Source of the DNA: Rohdeia sp041398665
Lineage (GTDB): Bacteria > Planctomycetota > UBA1135 > GCA-002686595
Reading direction: 5' to 3'
DNA: 64,000 nt
Assembly (NCBI GenBank): GCA_041398665.1
Contig: JAWKUH010000021.1
Location: forward strand, 25,181 to 89,180
Position 1 is the stretch's first letter. The number at the start of each line of letters is the position of its first letter. The position numbers and the translations under genes are program-made. The notes under the pieces were generated by a model. It ran no database searches. It had not been told where the DNA came from and saw only the letters and a program-made list of their open reading frames with translations. Shown here one piece after another: positions 1-10,121 of the stretch.

Positions 1-749
1 GCGAGGCCGGGGCACGGATCCTCGTACACCAGTCCGAGGGCGCACTCGACGAGGCCCTGCGTTCGCTCGCGGCGTCGGCCGACCCGCTCGCCGACGCGGA
101 GCGACTGCTCGAGGCCGCTCGTCGCTCGCGTCCGCACCTCGAGCCGCCGTTCGTCGTCCTCGCCGGACCCGTCAACTCGGGCAAGTCGACGCTCTTCAAC
201 GTGCTCGTCGGGACGGAGCGCGCCTTGGCCAGCGACGTGCCGGGCACGACGCGCGACGCCGTCGTCGAGTTCGCGCGCCATCGCGAACTCGTGGTGCGCT
301 TCGCCGACACCGCGGGCCGGCGCTCGACCGACGACGCGATCGAGGACGCCGGCGTCGCCCTGGCGCGCGAACTCGCGCGGCGCGCCGACCTCGTGCTGTG
401 GTGCTCCCCGGCCGCCGTGCCCGTCGCGCCGCCCGAGCTCGACGCCCGCGTCGCCGCGCTCGTGACGCGGATCGACGAAGTGGGGGAGCGCACCGCCTCG
501 CGCGGTCGGGTCGGCGCGCACACCGATCCGACGGGATCGCGCGACGTCGTCTGGGCGACCCTCGTGGAGCGTCTCTCGCTCGAGCGGGACCGGCTCGACC
601 TCGCGGCTCGGACCGCCGTCCCGTTCGACGCGGCGCTCGTTCGCGCGCTCGAGCGTCTCGTGCCGCGGGGTGCGCAGGCCTTGCGCGACGCCGCTGCGGA
701 CGGGAGCCTCACGCCGACGTCGATCGCGCGGCCCGACTCCGAGCTTTGA
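1..749 (+). CDS. TrmE/MnmE-like GTPase domain protein, cut at its 5' end by the window
   Basis: The frame is open from base 3, so the start lies before the window. A P-loop GPVNSGKST (about bases 166-192), a switch I GTTRD and a switch II DTAG appear in the spacing of the TrmE/MnmE GTPases, which with MnmG modify the wobble uridine of some tRNAs. Two family hallmarks are absent: the G4 motif NKxD reads TRID, and the C-terminal CxGK motif with the catalytic cysteine is missing (the protein ends IARPDSEL). It is therefore a divergent paralogue or a degenerate MnmE; the N-terminal folate-binding domain cannot be checked here. The stop lies 32 bp before the ATG of the carbamoyltransferase gene, so the two may be cotranscribed. 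Confidence 0.7.
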   Translation, partial: EAGARILVHQSEGALDEALRSLAASADPLADAERLLEAARRSRPHLEPPFVVLAGPVNSGKSTLFNVLVGTERALASDVPGTTRDAVVEFARHRELVVRFADTAGRRSTDDAIEDAGVALARELARRADLVLWCSPAAVPVAPPELDARVAALVTRIDEVGERTASRGRVGAHTDPTGSRDVVWATLVERLSLERDRLDLAARTAVPFDAALVRALERLVPRGAQALRDAAADGSLTPTSIARPDSEL

Positions 750-781
750 CGCGCGGCCGACCTGTGCGAACCTCTGCGTCC

Positions 782-2167
782 ATGAGCGCAGCCGTGCCTC
801 CGGAACCGGCGAGGACGCGGGAAGGAGCTTCCGCGCACACCGGTGACGTCGACGCCGCCCCGAGGCACCTCGTCTCGATCGACGACCTCGGTACCGACGA
901 GATCCTCGAACTGTTCGCACGGGCCAGGTCGTTCTCGGAGGACCTCCGCGCGCACGCGCACCTGTGTCCCGGGACGATCTCGGCGAGCCTGTTCTACGAG
1001 GCTTCGACGCGCACGCGGCTCTCGTTCGAGTCGGCGATGCTGCGACTCGGCGGCGGCGTGCTGACCGCCGCCGAGATGAAGACGTCCAGCTCGAGCAAGG
1101 GCGAGTCGCTCGCCGACACCGTGCGCGTCGTCTCGGGCTACGCCGACATCATCGTGCTGCGCCACTCGAGCGAGGGCGCGGCGAGGCTCGCATCGCGCTA
1201 CGCGACCGTCCCGGTCGTCAACGCGGGCGACGGCAGCCACGAGCACCCGACCCAGACGCTCTGCGACCTCTACACGCTGTGGATCGAGCGCGGGAGGCTC
1301 GAGGGCCTCGACGTCGTCCTCGCGGGCGACCTGCGCTACAGCCGAACGATCCACAGCTTCATCTACGCGCTCGCGCGTTTCCGCGCGAACATCGTGTGCG
1401 TGCCGCACCCCGGGCTCGAACTGCCGGACTACGTGCTGCGGCGACTGCACGAGGAGTACGGGGCGGAGCCGGTGCGCGCCGACGCGACGCAGCTCGGCGG
1501 ACTCGCCGGCGAGTCCGACGCGCTCTACCTCACGCCGCACAAGCCGCACCAGCTCAGCCTGTTCACCGAACTCTCGAGTCTGCGCGTCGACCGGGGCGAC
1601 GCGCTCTACATGACCCGTCCCCAGACGGAGCGGCACAAGGGCGAGAACTCGGACAAGTACATGCGGGTGGGGGCGGAGACGATGGCGCTCGAGCCGCTGC
1701 GCGACGCGCTCGTGATGCATCCGCTCCCGCGGCGCGACGAGATCGACGCGTCCATGGACACCGATCCGCGCGGCGTCTACTTCAAGCAGGCGGCGCGCGG
1801 CGTGCCGATCCGCATGGCGATCATCGCGATGCTGCTCGGCAAGGTCCCGGCCATCGCGGCGCGACCGCGGGTCGCGGCCACCTACTTCGACCTGCCGGCG
1901 GGCAAGAGTCCCTGTCCGAACCCGAACTGCATCAGCCACACCGAGGCGCGCCACGTGCAGCCCGCCTTCCGCCTGCGCCAGCGCCACCCGCTCCGCGCGG
2001 GCTGCGCCTACTGTTCGCAGGAACTCTCCGCGCCGTTCGTCGCGAGCCGGCGCGACCGCGTGTTCTTCCCTCGGACCGACGCGAAGGCCCAGGCCGTGCC
2101 CGTCGAGGACCTCGTGTTCCTCCAGGACGAGCGCGAGGCGCTCGAACTCGGGTTCGCGAAGGGCTGA
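782..2167 (+). CDS. pyrB: Aspartate carbamoyltransferase catalytic chain fused to a PyrI-type zinc domain
   Basis: Predicted to make N-carbamoyl-aspartate from carbamoyl phosphate and aspartate, the first committed step of pyrimidine synthesis. Of 461 residues, about 30-365 are a PyrB chain: carbamoyl-phosphate loop STRTR (75-79), the Lys of the mobile loop near 106, HPTQ (155-158) and HPLPR (313-317). Residues about 375-425 look like the zinc domain of the regulatory chain PyrI: CPNPNC (C378, C383) and CAYC (C408, C411), with ISHTEA after the first pair. The nucleotide-binding allosteric domain of PyrI is not present. Fused PyrB-PyrI chains are known from Thermotoga and Treponema. The ATG at 782 is chosen because the PyrB homology begins soon after; the frame is open further upstream without homology. 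Confidence 0.93.
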   Translation: MSAAVPPEPARTREGASAHTGDVDAAPRHLVSIDDLGTDEILELFARARSFSEDLRAHAHLCPGTISASLFYEASTRTRLSFESAMLRLGGGVLTAAEMKTSSSSKGESLADTVRVVSGYADIIVLRHSSEGAARLASRYATVPVVNAGDGSHEHPTQTLCDLYTLWIERGRLEGLDVVLAGDLRYSRTIHSFIYALARFRANIVCVPHPGLELPDYVLRRLHEEYGAEPVRADATQLGGLAGESDALYLTPHKPHQLSLFTELSSLRVDRGDALYMTRPQTERHKGENSDKYMRVGAETMALEPLRDALVMHPLPRRDEIDASMDTDPRGVYFKQAARGVPIRMAIIAMLLGKVPAIAARPRVAATYFDLPAGKSPCPNPNCISHTEARHVQPAFRLRQRHPLRAGCAYCSQELSAPFVASRRDRVFFPRTDAKAQAVPVEDLVFLQDEREALELGFAKG

Positions 2168-3026
2168 GTCCCCGCGCCGGTCGGCGCCGACAGGACCCCC
2201 AGGCCGTTCGGTCGGGGTCGACCCTTGCTTCCCGCGCGCGGTCTCGAGGCCCGCGCGACGCGCTCCGGAGGGCCCCCGAAGGGGCCGTCCGCTCGCACCG
2301 GCCGAACCGTTCGAGCGCTTCCGCACACCGCTCGGGCGCGCCGGGCGCCGGGCCGCGCCGTCAGGCCCGACGGGCCGGTCGGTACGCTTCTTGAGACTCG
2401 GGGGTCGGGCCCTCCGCGTCGGGCCCGCGATCGCCGTTCTTGACCCTCCCCGCAGGGGCGGAGAATGATCGCCCTCGGCGCGGCGCGCCCGCACCGAGCT
2501 CGATCCCACCGCCCACGGTGGCCGCGGCGTCCGCTGGACGATCGCCGGCCCCGCACCCGGGCGGACCCCGGGAACGGCGCCCGCGGCGACCGCTCTCTCA
2601 ACTTCCGTCACGACAACCCGTCCATCAGCCCGTCCGATCGGCGACGCGGTGCTCCACGTCGGCGTGCTCATCTCGAGCACGCCTCGTCGGCGCCCGCGGG
2701 TCGAACGGACCCGGCCGCAACCCTCCGAGACGAACGGATCCTCGTCCCGTTCGACCGTTCGGAGCGGTGACGTCGACCACGCGTGCGTCCCGGCGCACGA
2801 CACCCCGGTCGGCCGCCGCGGGCGAACACTTCCCATCACAGGCGTCCCGCGCGTCCGACGCAGCCTGCGTCGCCGTCGCGGACCCTGCGAACCGCAGACC
2901 CCACCGCTCTCCTCGGAGAGCCGCCCACACATCGGTCCTTCCGACCACCGGTGTCGTGCGAGCCGACCGCGCACACGTTCGTGCGACGCGTCGAACTCGC
3001 GGCACCGACCCATCCACCCGCACGCC
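2168..3026 (+). other. Long gene-free stretch before the first giant lipoprotein
   Basis: About 860 bases with no convincing gene: open frames exist in several phases but show no domain, signal peptide or recognisable motif. A short perfect palindrome GTCGGCGCCGAC lies just after pyrB. A TTGACC/AATGAT pair with 18-base spacing (2440-2469) is the only promoter-like element I see, far from the downstream start. A long untranslated leader for the next gene is possible. Confidence 0.5.
2440..2469 (+). promoter_or_regulatory. Weak sigma70-like promoter candidate
   Basis: TTGACC (2440-2445), an 18-base spacer and AATGAT (2464-2469). The spacer holds the small inverted repeat CCCCGCAGGGG. It lies about 560 bases before the lipoprotein start at 3027, so its link to that gene is uncertain. 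Confidence 0.2.
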
Positions 3027-6000
3027 ATGACTTCGAACTCCGCGATCACGACCCCCGCGATCCCGAGCGCATCACACTCGATCGGTACGAACCCGAACCG
3101 TCGTTCGCGGACGGTACGTGCGGACGGCCTTCGATCGGAGTCGCTCCGCGCGACGCACGCCGCCCGCTACGGCACGTCCATCGGTCGCGGCGCGGTGGTC
3201 GCACTCGCGTTCCTCGGCCTCGCGGCTTGCGGCGGACGCGGCGGTCGGACTCTGCCCCTCGTCGACCAGGCCGTCGGCCAGGTCGGGACCGGCGCGACGA
3301 AGCCGGAGGGGACGCAGACCGCCTACAACGGCGACCAGTACCTGGTCGACCCGCACGACGGCGGGACGGCGGGCACCCTGCGGCTGATGGAGATGTACTG
3401 GGGCCGTCTCGTCGACATCTACGACTTCGACAGCCTGACGGCGACCTCGAACCTGGTCTACAGCGACTTCATCATCGGCGACAACATCGCCTCCGAGGTC
3501 GGCAAGTGGACGGTGCAGACGAACGCCGTGACCGGCGAGACGCGCGTCACGGTCCAGTACAAGAACCAGATCGGCACCGACCTCAACCTCGACGGTGTCG
3601 TCGACTTCCGGGACAAGGACAACTTCGACCTGCTCGTCGAGGAACTCGCGGCGACTCCGACCACGATCGAACCGCACGACGTCGACGAGACGGGTCAGTT
3701 CACGCGCATCGCGCGCAACGGTGCCATCGGCATGCGCTTCCAGGACCTCGTCGACGAGTCGACGATCATCCTGAACGACACGGTCAAGGTCCTGACGGGC
3801 AGCCCGCCGACCATGCCCTTCGACGCCCGGATCATCGCCGACCCGAACTTCGGGGGCGTCGACCCGGTCACCAACACGTTCCACAGCACCCGGATCATCG
3901 TCGACACCACGGTGTCGGAGTTCGAGCAGATCACCATCGAGGACTCCGTCTCGACGAACACGCTGGGTCTCCCCGGATCGTCGTCGGTGCTCGTGTCGAA
4001 TGTCGCGATCCAGATCCCGACCACGGTCGGCGGCGGCCAGTTCAACCGGCTCCGCAACCTCGCGGGCAAGCCGATCGGTGAGGTCGGGAACGAGCCCATC
4101 GTCTCGAGCCTCCCGACCAAGGACGTGATCCGCGCGATGCGCACGGGCACGCCCGACGAGGACAACAACGGCTTCCTCCTCGACAACGAGTCGCCGACGA
4201 TGGTGGCCTCGCAGAACGTGATCGTGCCGGGCGGCACGGTCCTGAACGCCGTCGCGCCGACGGACGCGCAGTTCGGCTACGAGTTCCTGATCGACATGTC
4301 GTTCTCGATCATCGGCTGCGCGGTGGACGCCGCGCCCGGTGACGTCGTCCAGTTCTCGAACACGCTGTTCGGCGAGGTCGTGCAGAGCACGCCGCAGTCC
4401 GGCGGAACGGTCAACGCGCTCCGTGTTCGCATTCCCCGCGAACAGGGCTCGCACGTTCCCGCGGACCTCGGCGGCAGCGCCGTGTACCTCTTCGGTTGGC
4501 GGTCGACCTTCGGTTCCACCCAGGCACCCTGCTTCCTGCGCTTCTCGCCGTCCGCGCAGTCGCCGCCGGTCGGCGCCGTGCCCAACGACGCGCAGGTGTC
4601 GATCCGCTTCTCCGAGGCGATGGACCCGTCGAGCTTCGGCGCCTACAAGAGCTTCCGCATCACGCGCAACCAGAACGCGAGCACGATGCACCAGTTCGTG
4701 ATCGGTGAGATCGGGTTCGCGCCGAGCCTGCGCGAGTTCCGCTTCATCCCGGCGCTGCCGTTCTCGAACCAGGCGTACACGGGGGACACGAACCCGCTCG
4801 ACTACTTCGTGACGCTCGTCTCCGACGAGACGTCCGGCGGCGTCAGGGACCTCGCGGGCAACTTCCTGTCGACCTCGCTCCCGGCGAACACCGCGTTCAC
4901 CGTCTCGAACTCGACGGTGATCAGCAACGGCGGCTACGCGTTCGGTTTCGAGGCCCTCAACCTCGACGAGAACGGCGACGGCACGTCCGACACGCGCGGC
5001 CAGTTCCTGCAGGACGTCGCGACGGGCTCGATCGCTCCTCGCGCCGTATCGCACTTCTCGAAGGTGATCGACACGACGATCCCGATCGTCGCCGCCATGG
5101 CGACGCCCGCTGCGGTCGGTCTGCAGACCCCGCTCTCCAACCTCGGCAGCCGCCTGCACAAGCAGTGGCGCTACGCCGACATGGGGATGAACGTCTCCCG
5201 GACCGACGGGTCGTTCTACGACATCGACGTCGAGTTCACCTACCTGAACCCGGTGGGCGGACAGGTCACCGCGGCCTTCTACCCCGAGTTCCTGCAGGCT
5301 CTCGCCCACAGCGCGCACAACCCGGACGAGTGGGCCAACGACGGCAGCGGTTACGTGGTGCAGACGAACTCCGGCTTCGCCACCAACACCACCTACGACG
5401 ACACCTACCTCCAGGTCCCCGGCGCGAACCCGAAGATCGTCCACGCGCCGCAACTCGGCTTCGAGGTGTCGAGCGCCGGCATCTTCACGGCCGAGACCGG
5501 GCTGCCGCTGCTGCGCTTCCCGCTCAACAACGGCCTCGCGGTCCAGGATCGCAAGCTCTTCACCTGGCGTGACACGTCGGAGACGAAGCGCGGTGCGCTG
5601 CTCGCCAACGGCAACACGAAGGGCTACGGCGTCCCGCTGCGTCGCGAGCTCGAGCCGGTCGGCATCACCGAGTGCTACGGCTCGGTGTGGGGCGGCGGCA
5701 ACGACAAGGGTGTGCCGACCGCGGGTCTGCCGCTCCTCCTCGAGTACCGCTGCTACCCGACCGAGACCCTCTCGCTCATCAACTTCGGCTTCCTGATCTC
5801 CTCCGGCACGTCGAACCAGCCGAAGCACCGGGCCTTCTCGACCGGCGGCTACAACACGGCGGGTGCGGCGGTCGTCAAGAACCCCGACCTCGAGACGAAC
5901 CCGACGGGCGGATTCAACGGCGTGACGGGCCCGGGTCTCCCGCAGCTCGGCGCTCCGACGACCGGTCTCGACAACTCGGTGTACTTCGGACAGACCGACT

Positions 6001-6446
6001 TCGTCGTCCGGGTCAGCCGGGCCTTCACGATCCTGGTCGACGCGAACGGCAACGCCGATCCCAACTACGTCCGGTTGCTCCAGGAGCCGAGCCCTGCGCT
6101 CCAGCCCCTCGGGACGTCGATCAGCTTCGCGTTCCGCGGCCACGACTCGAACATCACGGGCGCGAGCACGGCGATGTTCAACGCGGGCAACATCGACGTG
6201 TACGGCGAGCAGGTCCCGACCAACGCGAACGGCCTCACGCAGGTCACGTCGCAGCCCGGTCAGGTCCCGATCACCTGCGGCTCCACGGGCTTCGTCCCCT
6301 TCGTCTTCGAGAATCCGACCTGGTCGAGCAACATCAACTCGGTCGACCTCCTGAGGTTCGTCCAGTACCGGATCAGCTTCGTGAGCAACCTCGAGTCCGA
6401 GCTCGTGCCGCGACTCTCCTCCTTCAGCGTCGCCTACCAGTACTGA
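3027..6446 (+). CDS. Giant lipoprotein with SbsA-like Ig domain (family member 1)
   Basis: A 1139-residue predicted lipoprotein. A hydrophobic segment ending in the lipobox LAAC puts the modified cysteine at residue 68, after an unusually long N-region of about 54 residues; no better in-frame start is visible. A stretch reading VPNDAQVSIRFSEAMDPSSF is typical of SbsA-like/Big Ig domains (NDAxVxIxFSExMDPSS). The C-terminal tail (LLRFVQYRISFVSN...LSSFSVAYQY) resembles the end of the frameshifted member that starts at 6565. There are few cysteines and many Thr/Asn/Asp. It is probably exposed at the cell surface or in the periplasm; no enzymatic motif is seen. The next gene in the same direction starts 118 bp later. 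Function unknown. Confidence 0.75.
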   Translation: MTSNSAITTPAIPSASHSIGTNPNRRSRTVRADGLRSESLRATHAARYGTSIGRGAVVALAFLGLAACGGRGGRTLPLVDQAVGQVGTGATKPEGTQTAYNGDQYLVDPHDGGTAGTLRLMEMYWGRLVDIYDFDSLTATSNLVYSDFIIGDNIASEVGKWTVQTNAVTGETRVTVQYKNQIGTDLNLDGVVDFRDKDNFDLLVEELAATPTTIEPHDVDETGQFTRIARNGAIGMRFQDLVDESTIILNDTVKVLTGSPPTMPFDARIIADPNFGGVDPVTNTFHSTRIIVDTTVSEFEQITIEDSVSTNTLGLPGSSSVLVSNVAIQIPTTVGGGQFNRLRNLAGKPIGEVGNEPIVSSLPTKDVIRAMRTGTPDEDNNGFLLDNESPTMVASQNVIVPGGTVLNAVAPTDAQFGYEFLIDMSFSIIGCAVDAAPGDVVQFSNTLFGEVVQSTPQSGGTVNALRVRIPREQGSHVPADLGGSAVYLFGWRSTFGSTQAPCFLRFSPSAQSPPVGAVPNDAQVSIRFSEAMDPSSFGAYKSFRITRNQNASTMHQFVIGEIGFAPSLREFRFIPALPFSNQAYTGDTNPLDYFVTLVSDETSGGVRDLAGNFLSTSLPANTAFTVSNSTVISNGGYAFGFEALNLDENGDGTSDTRGQFLQDVATGSIAPRAVSHFSKVIDTTIPIVAAMATPAAVGLQTPLSNLGSRLHKQWRYADMGMNVSRTDGSFYDIDVEFTYLNPVGGQVTAAFYPEFLQALAHSAHNPDEWANDGSGYVVQTNSGFATNTTYDDTYLQVPGANPKIVHAPQLGFEVSSAGIFTAETGLPLLRFPLNNGLAVQDRKLFTWRDTSETKRGALLANGNTKGYGVPLRRELEPVGITECYGSVWGGGNDKGVPTAGLPLLLEYRCYPTETLSLINFGFLISSGTSNQPKHRAFSTGGYNTAGAAVVKNPDLETNPTGGFNGVTGPGLPQLGAPTTGLDNSVYFGQTDFVVRVSRAFTILVDANGNADPNYVRLLQEPSPALQPLGTSISFAFRGHDSNITGASTAMFNAGNIDVYGEQVPTNANGLTQVTSQPGQVPITCGSTGFVPFVFENPTWSSNINSVDLLRFVQYRISFVSNLESELVPRLSSFSVAYQY

Positions 6447-6447
6447 T

Positions 6448-6508
6448 CGGGGTCGCGCGTCGTTCGCGCGGGCCGCGGGCCCGCAGCGCCCGACGCGCGC
6501 TGTCCCCG
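6448..6508 (+). terminator. Large hairpin after the first giant lipoprotein
   Basis: Outer arms CGGGG/CCCCG and inner arms GCGCGTCG/CGACGCGC enclose a GC-rich loop that can itself pair. It lies just after the stop at 6446 and has no T-tract. It could act as a terminator or mRNA 3' end stabiliser. Confidence 0.4.
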
Positions 6509-6564
6509 TCCTCGTCCGCACCGGACCCAACGAGATCAACGACACCACGTCTGTCACTCAGCAC

Positions 6565-9500
6565 ATGAACCTCAACGACAGCACTCCGAACGGCGCCCGC
6601 GTCGTCGCCCGATTCGCGGCGGCGGCGGCCCTCGGTCTCGCCGCTCTCGCGACGCCCGGATGCAGCGGAGGCGGTAGCTCCACGTCGAGCGGCGTCACCG
6701 GCGGCTCCTTCCAGCTCCTCTCGATCGCCGGTATGCCGGTGGGGGCGGTGAACACCTGGAAGCTCAACCGGCGCATGGAGTTCGCGTTCAGCGCGCCCGT
6801 CGACTTCTCGTCGATCAACTCGTCGTCGATCCAGATCCGCCAGGCGAACGGGAAGCAGGCCCTCGGCGAGTTCTCGCTGAAGCCGCTGCCCGGAGGCGGC
6901 GTCGACCCGAACACGGTGGTGTTCCAGCCGAGGTGCCCCACGGAGTCCGACTACTCCGACGCGGGTCTCGACCTCGGCGCCTCCTACCAGGTCCTGCTCG
7001 TCGGACAGGACGGCGGAACGGGACTCTCGATCCGCAGTGCGGCCGGCGCCACGCTGGCGCTCTCGCAGATCCGCAACTTCGTGACGCCCTCGAGCACGCT
7101 GCTCGGCGACCTGTTCTTCGACACCGTTTCGGGTCCCCCGAGCGTGATCCTCGGTGACGGGACGCCCGGCGAGGTCGCGAGCGGCGTGCGCATCGGCGGC
7201 CCCGGCGGGACCGAGATCCCGTTCGAGCCGACGGTTCGGGCCTCCCCGTCGAGATCCCGAACGTCCCCGTGAACCTCTACTCGGGCGGCGACCAGACGCT
7301 CGACATCATCCTGGCGTTCGACCAGCCGGTGAACCCGGCGGACGAGAACATCGGAGCGGGCCGACTCCGGCTGCAGTTCAGCGACCCCGTCAGCGACCCG
7401 AACGCACTCGTCTGGACCGACCTCCCGACCGAGGCGACGCTCGAGGAGAACTGCACGGAGTACGGCGCGCGCGTGCGAATCACGCCCGTCGGCATCCTGC
7501 CGCCGGACGTCCGCGTCCGCGTGCAGATCGCCTCGACGTTCGAGGACATCGTCGGAGACCAGAACACCCTCGCGGTGAGCGACTTCTCCCGCTTCCGGAC
7601 GAACGTCGACCTCGACCCCGCGTTCGCGGGCCAGGCCCTCGTCGACGAGGTTCTCGAGCAGTTCGACGACACGAAGCGGTTCGACGACACGGCGATCCTC
7701 CCCGTACCCCTCGCTCGCTGGGAGGGGAACGGTGAACTCGCGCACTCCTTCGAGTTCCCGAAGAGCCCGGACCCGCTCCTCCCCGCGGACTTCGACTGGG
7801 TGATCGAGACGAACACCACGGAGGTGCTCAACACGAACGGCGATGTGGTCGCGGGCGGACCCGGCGGCGCGAACTCCTACAACCAGGACGTGCCGAACGG
7901 CGTCGTCTACTGCCGCGACCTGACGGTCGAGATCGGCGCGACGCTCCGCTTCGAGGGGACGAACCCCGGCGCGATCTACGCCACCGGTACGGTCATCGTC
8001 CGCGGGTTGATCCTCGCGAACGGGTTCGACGCCGCGGACCAGAGCGCCCTCTCGTCGTCGGCGCCCATCGTCGGCGCCCCGGGCAACCTCGGCGGCGGCC
8101 GCGGCGGTACGGCGAGCCCTCGGCGATCTTCACCGAGCCCGACCCCGTCGGCGGCCCGGGTTTCGGTCCGTTCCAGCTGCCGAACTTCGGCGGTCGCGGC
8201 GGTGAGTCGGGCTACGGCCACGCGAGCGACAGCTTCCAGCCGAACGTCTGGAAGCGTCGCGTCGGCGGAGGCGGCGGCGGCGTCACTATCGACCCCTTGA
8301 GCGCCGGCGCCGGTCTCTCGATCGGTCAGGCCACGACCCCGACGCCGGGCAACGACGGCTCGGTCGCGACGGGGACGTCCTCGACGACGGCCGGTATGTT
8401 CGGCGCCCTCACCGGAGCGACCCCGCCCCGCGGCGGCGCGATCGGCGACGACCTGTTCGTCGACGGCATCGCCAACAACAACTTCATGGGCTTCCGCCGC
8501 CTGTCCCAGGGCAGTGCCACGGCGATCACCGTCGGTGAGTTGAGCGAACCCACCGCGGGCTCCGGCGGCGGCGCCGGCGGCGACTCGATCAAGCAGGTGA
8601 ACTACCCCGGCAACTTCGTCCCCGGCAACAACATGCGCGGGGCGTCGGGTGCCGGCGGCGGCGGCCTCCTCACCATCCGCTGCCTCGGCGACTTCGTCGT
8701 GCGCGGCGACGGCGAGATCCAGGTGGACGGCGGTCGCGGCGCCACGGGCGAGCGCACCTTGAGCGCCTGGTTCGGTAGCGCCGGCGGTTCCGGCGGCGGC
8801 TCCGGCGGGATGCTCATCCTCGAGACGGCGACGAAGTACGACTTCTCGGGCATCAGTGCGGCGCCCCCGCTGCTCCCCGTGTTCTGGGCCCGCGGCGGCT
8901 ACGGCGGCCCCGGTGCGAACCAGAACGGTCCGACCACGGCGGCCGACTACGGTTCGCAGAACAGTGGTGAGGCCGGCGGCGGCAACGGCGGCGGCGGGAT
9001 CATCCAGCTCCACGTTCGCGACGACAAGGACATCGCGAACTACGAGAACATCACGCTCGGGCCGTACTCGAACACCAACGGTCTCGGTGCACCGAACCCG
9101 TTCGTCTGCTTCCCGACCTTCGGTCCCGAGTCGCAGGCGCAGAGCAAGGCGATCCCGCTCGGCGGCGCCAACCTCAACCCGACGTCGGTGCTGCCGAAGG
9201 TGAAGTACACGTTCTCGACGCTGCCGCCGCCGAACATGGGCGTCATCCCCGTCAACGGGACGAACGGCGTGATCGCCGAGAGCATCATCCTCACGGCGAA
9301 CGCGACGAACATCAGCAACGTGACGAAGACGGTGGTGGTCGACGCGTCGACGCTCTTCGCCGACACGACGAACAACATCTACCTCCGCAACCCGCAGCTG
9401 CTCCGACAGTCGCGCGTGCGGATCGTCAACGTGGCGACGCAGACGAACTACACGGCCTCGAGCGCGACCTTCGATCCGATGACGAACGCGCTCACCCTGC

Positions 9501-9844
9501 AGCTCCTCGCCTCGTCGGACCTCTCGGCCTTCGCCGCGGGTGACAGCGTCCGGATCAGTCCGCGCTTCTACCGACTCGAGTCGGGCGGGACGCTGGACCA
9601 GCTCGACCCCGAGACGGAAGTTCGGATCGAGTTCCAGGGACTCGACGCGGACGTGAACGGACAGCCTTCGACCGTGCTCGTCGACTGGACGCCGGACATC
9701 GCCGACTTCAACGATCCGTTCCTGGCTCCGATCAAGTTCTTCAAGTACCGCGTGACGTTCAACACGGACAAGGACGCAGACGGACTCACCGGTTCCGAGG
9801 CACTGCCCTCGCTGGAGTTCCTCCGGTTGATGTTCGAGTTCTGA
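6565..9844 (+). CDS. Giant glycine-rich lipoprotein (family member 2), interrupted by two frameshifts
   Basis: The coding trace starts at 6565 (signal peptide, cysteine at residue 33 in TPGC). It continues in a second phase from about 7230 (open 7269-8300 with its own GTG) and in a third from about 8105 to 9844. Homology and composition carry on across both breaks: FEP then DGSGLPVEIPNVPVNLYSGG, and GGRGG then YGEPSAIFTEPDPVGGPGFG. Each break fits loss of one base in a GC-rich run. Corrected, it would be about 1093 residues: N-terminal SbsA-like Ig region, a strand-rich GATLRF/GTVIVRG part, a glycine-rich repeat centre (about 8100-9010) and a C-terminal module ending EALPSLEFLRLMFEF. The plan matches the gene at 23749. 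Either a real pseudogene or two sequencing errors. Confidence 0.72.
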
Positions 9845-9893
9845 TCGCAGACCAGCGCGACGCCGGACCTCGGTCCGTCGTCGCGCGTCCAAC

Positions 9894-9939
9894 GGAACGA
9901 CCCCCGTTCGGCCCGGCCGAGCGGGGGTCGCTCCGTTCC
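9894..9939 (+). terminator. Strong terminator-like hairpin after family member 2
   Basis: A 16-bp stem (9898-9913 with 9915-9930, one G-T pair) with arms beginning CGACCCCCG and ending CGGGGGTCG, extended by GGAAC/GTTCC. It lies about 50 bases after the stop at 9844. No T-tract is present. Confidence 0.6.
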
Positions 9940-10108
9940 GGAGGTCGCTCGTGACGGCGCAGCGGCAGGTGACGCGCGCCGCATCGACGTGCGCGCGCGT
10001 CGGACCGCGTCACGACGGAGGCGACCCCGACCTCCCTGCCCCCGGGCCGACGTCCTCCACGTGGCGCACGACGAGCCGCGGCGCCACCGCTCACCGCCCG
10101 GCGGACAC

Positions 10109-10114
10109 TATCCT
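10109..10114 (+). promoter_or_regulatory. -10-like box TATCCT next to a start codon
   Basis: TATCCT ends 7 bases before the ATG at 10122, and there is no Shine-Dalgarno sequence. This places transcription start at or near the start codon (leaderless pattern) and supports that choice of start. Confidence 0.45.
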
Positions 10115-10121
10115 CGACCCC

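Noticed and set aside
3072..6557. A 1161-codon open frame antisense to the first giant lipoprotein
   Set aside because: In very GC-rich DNA the reverse strand of a real gene stays open by codon bias. The translation is rich in Arg/Val/Asp/Glu with no domain, and the forward gene has a lipobox and Ig motif.
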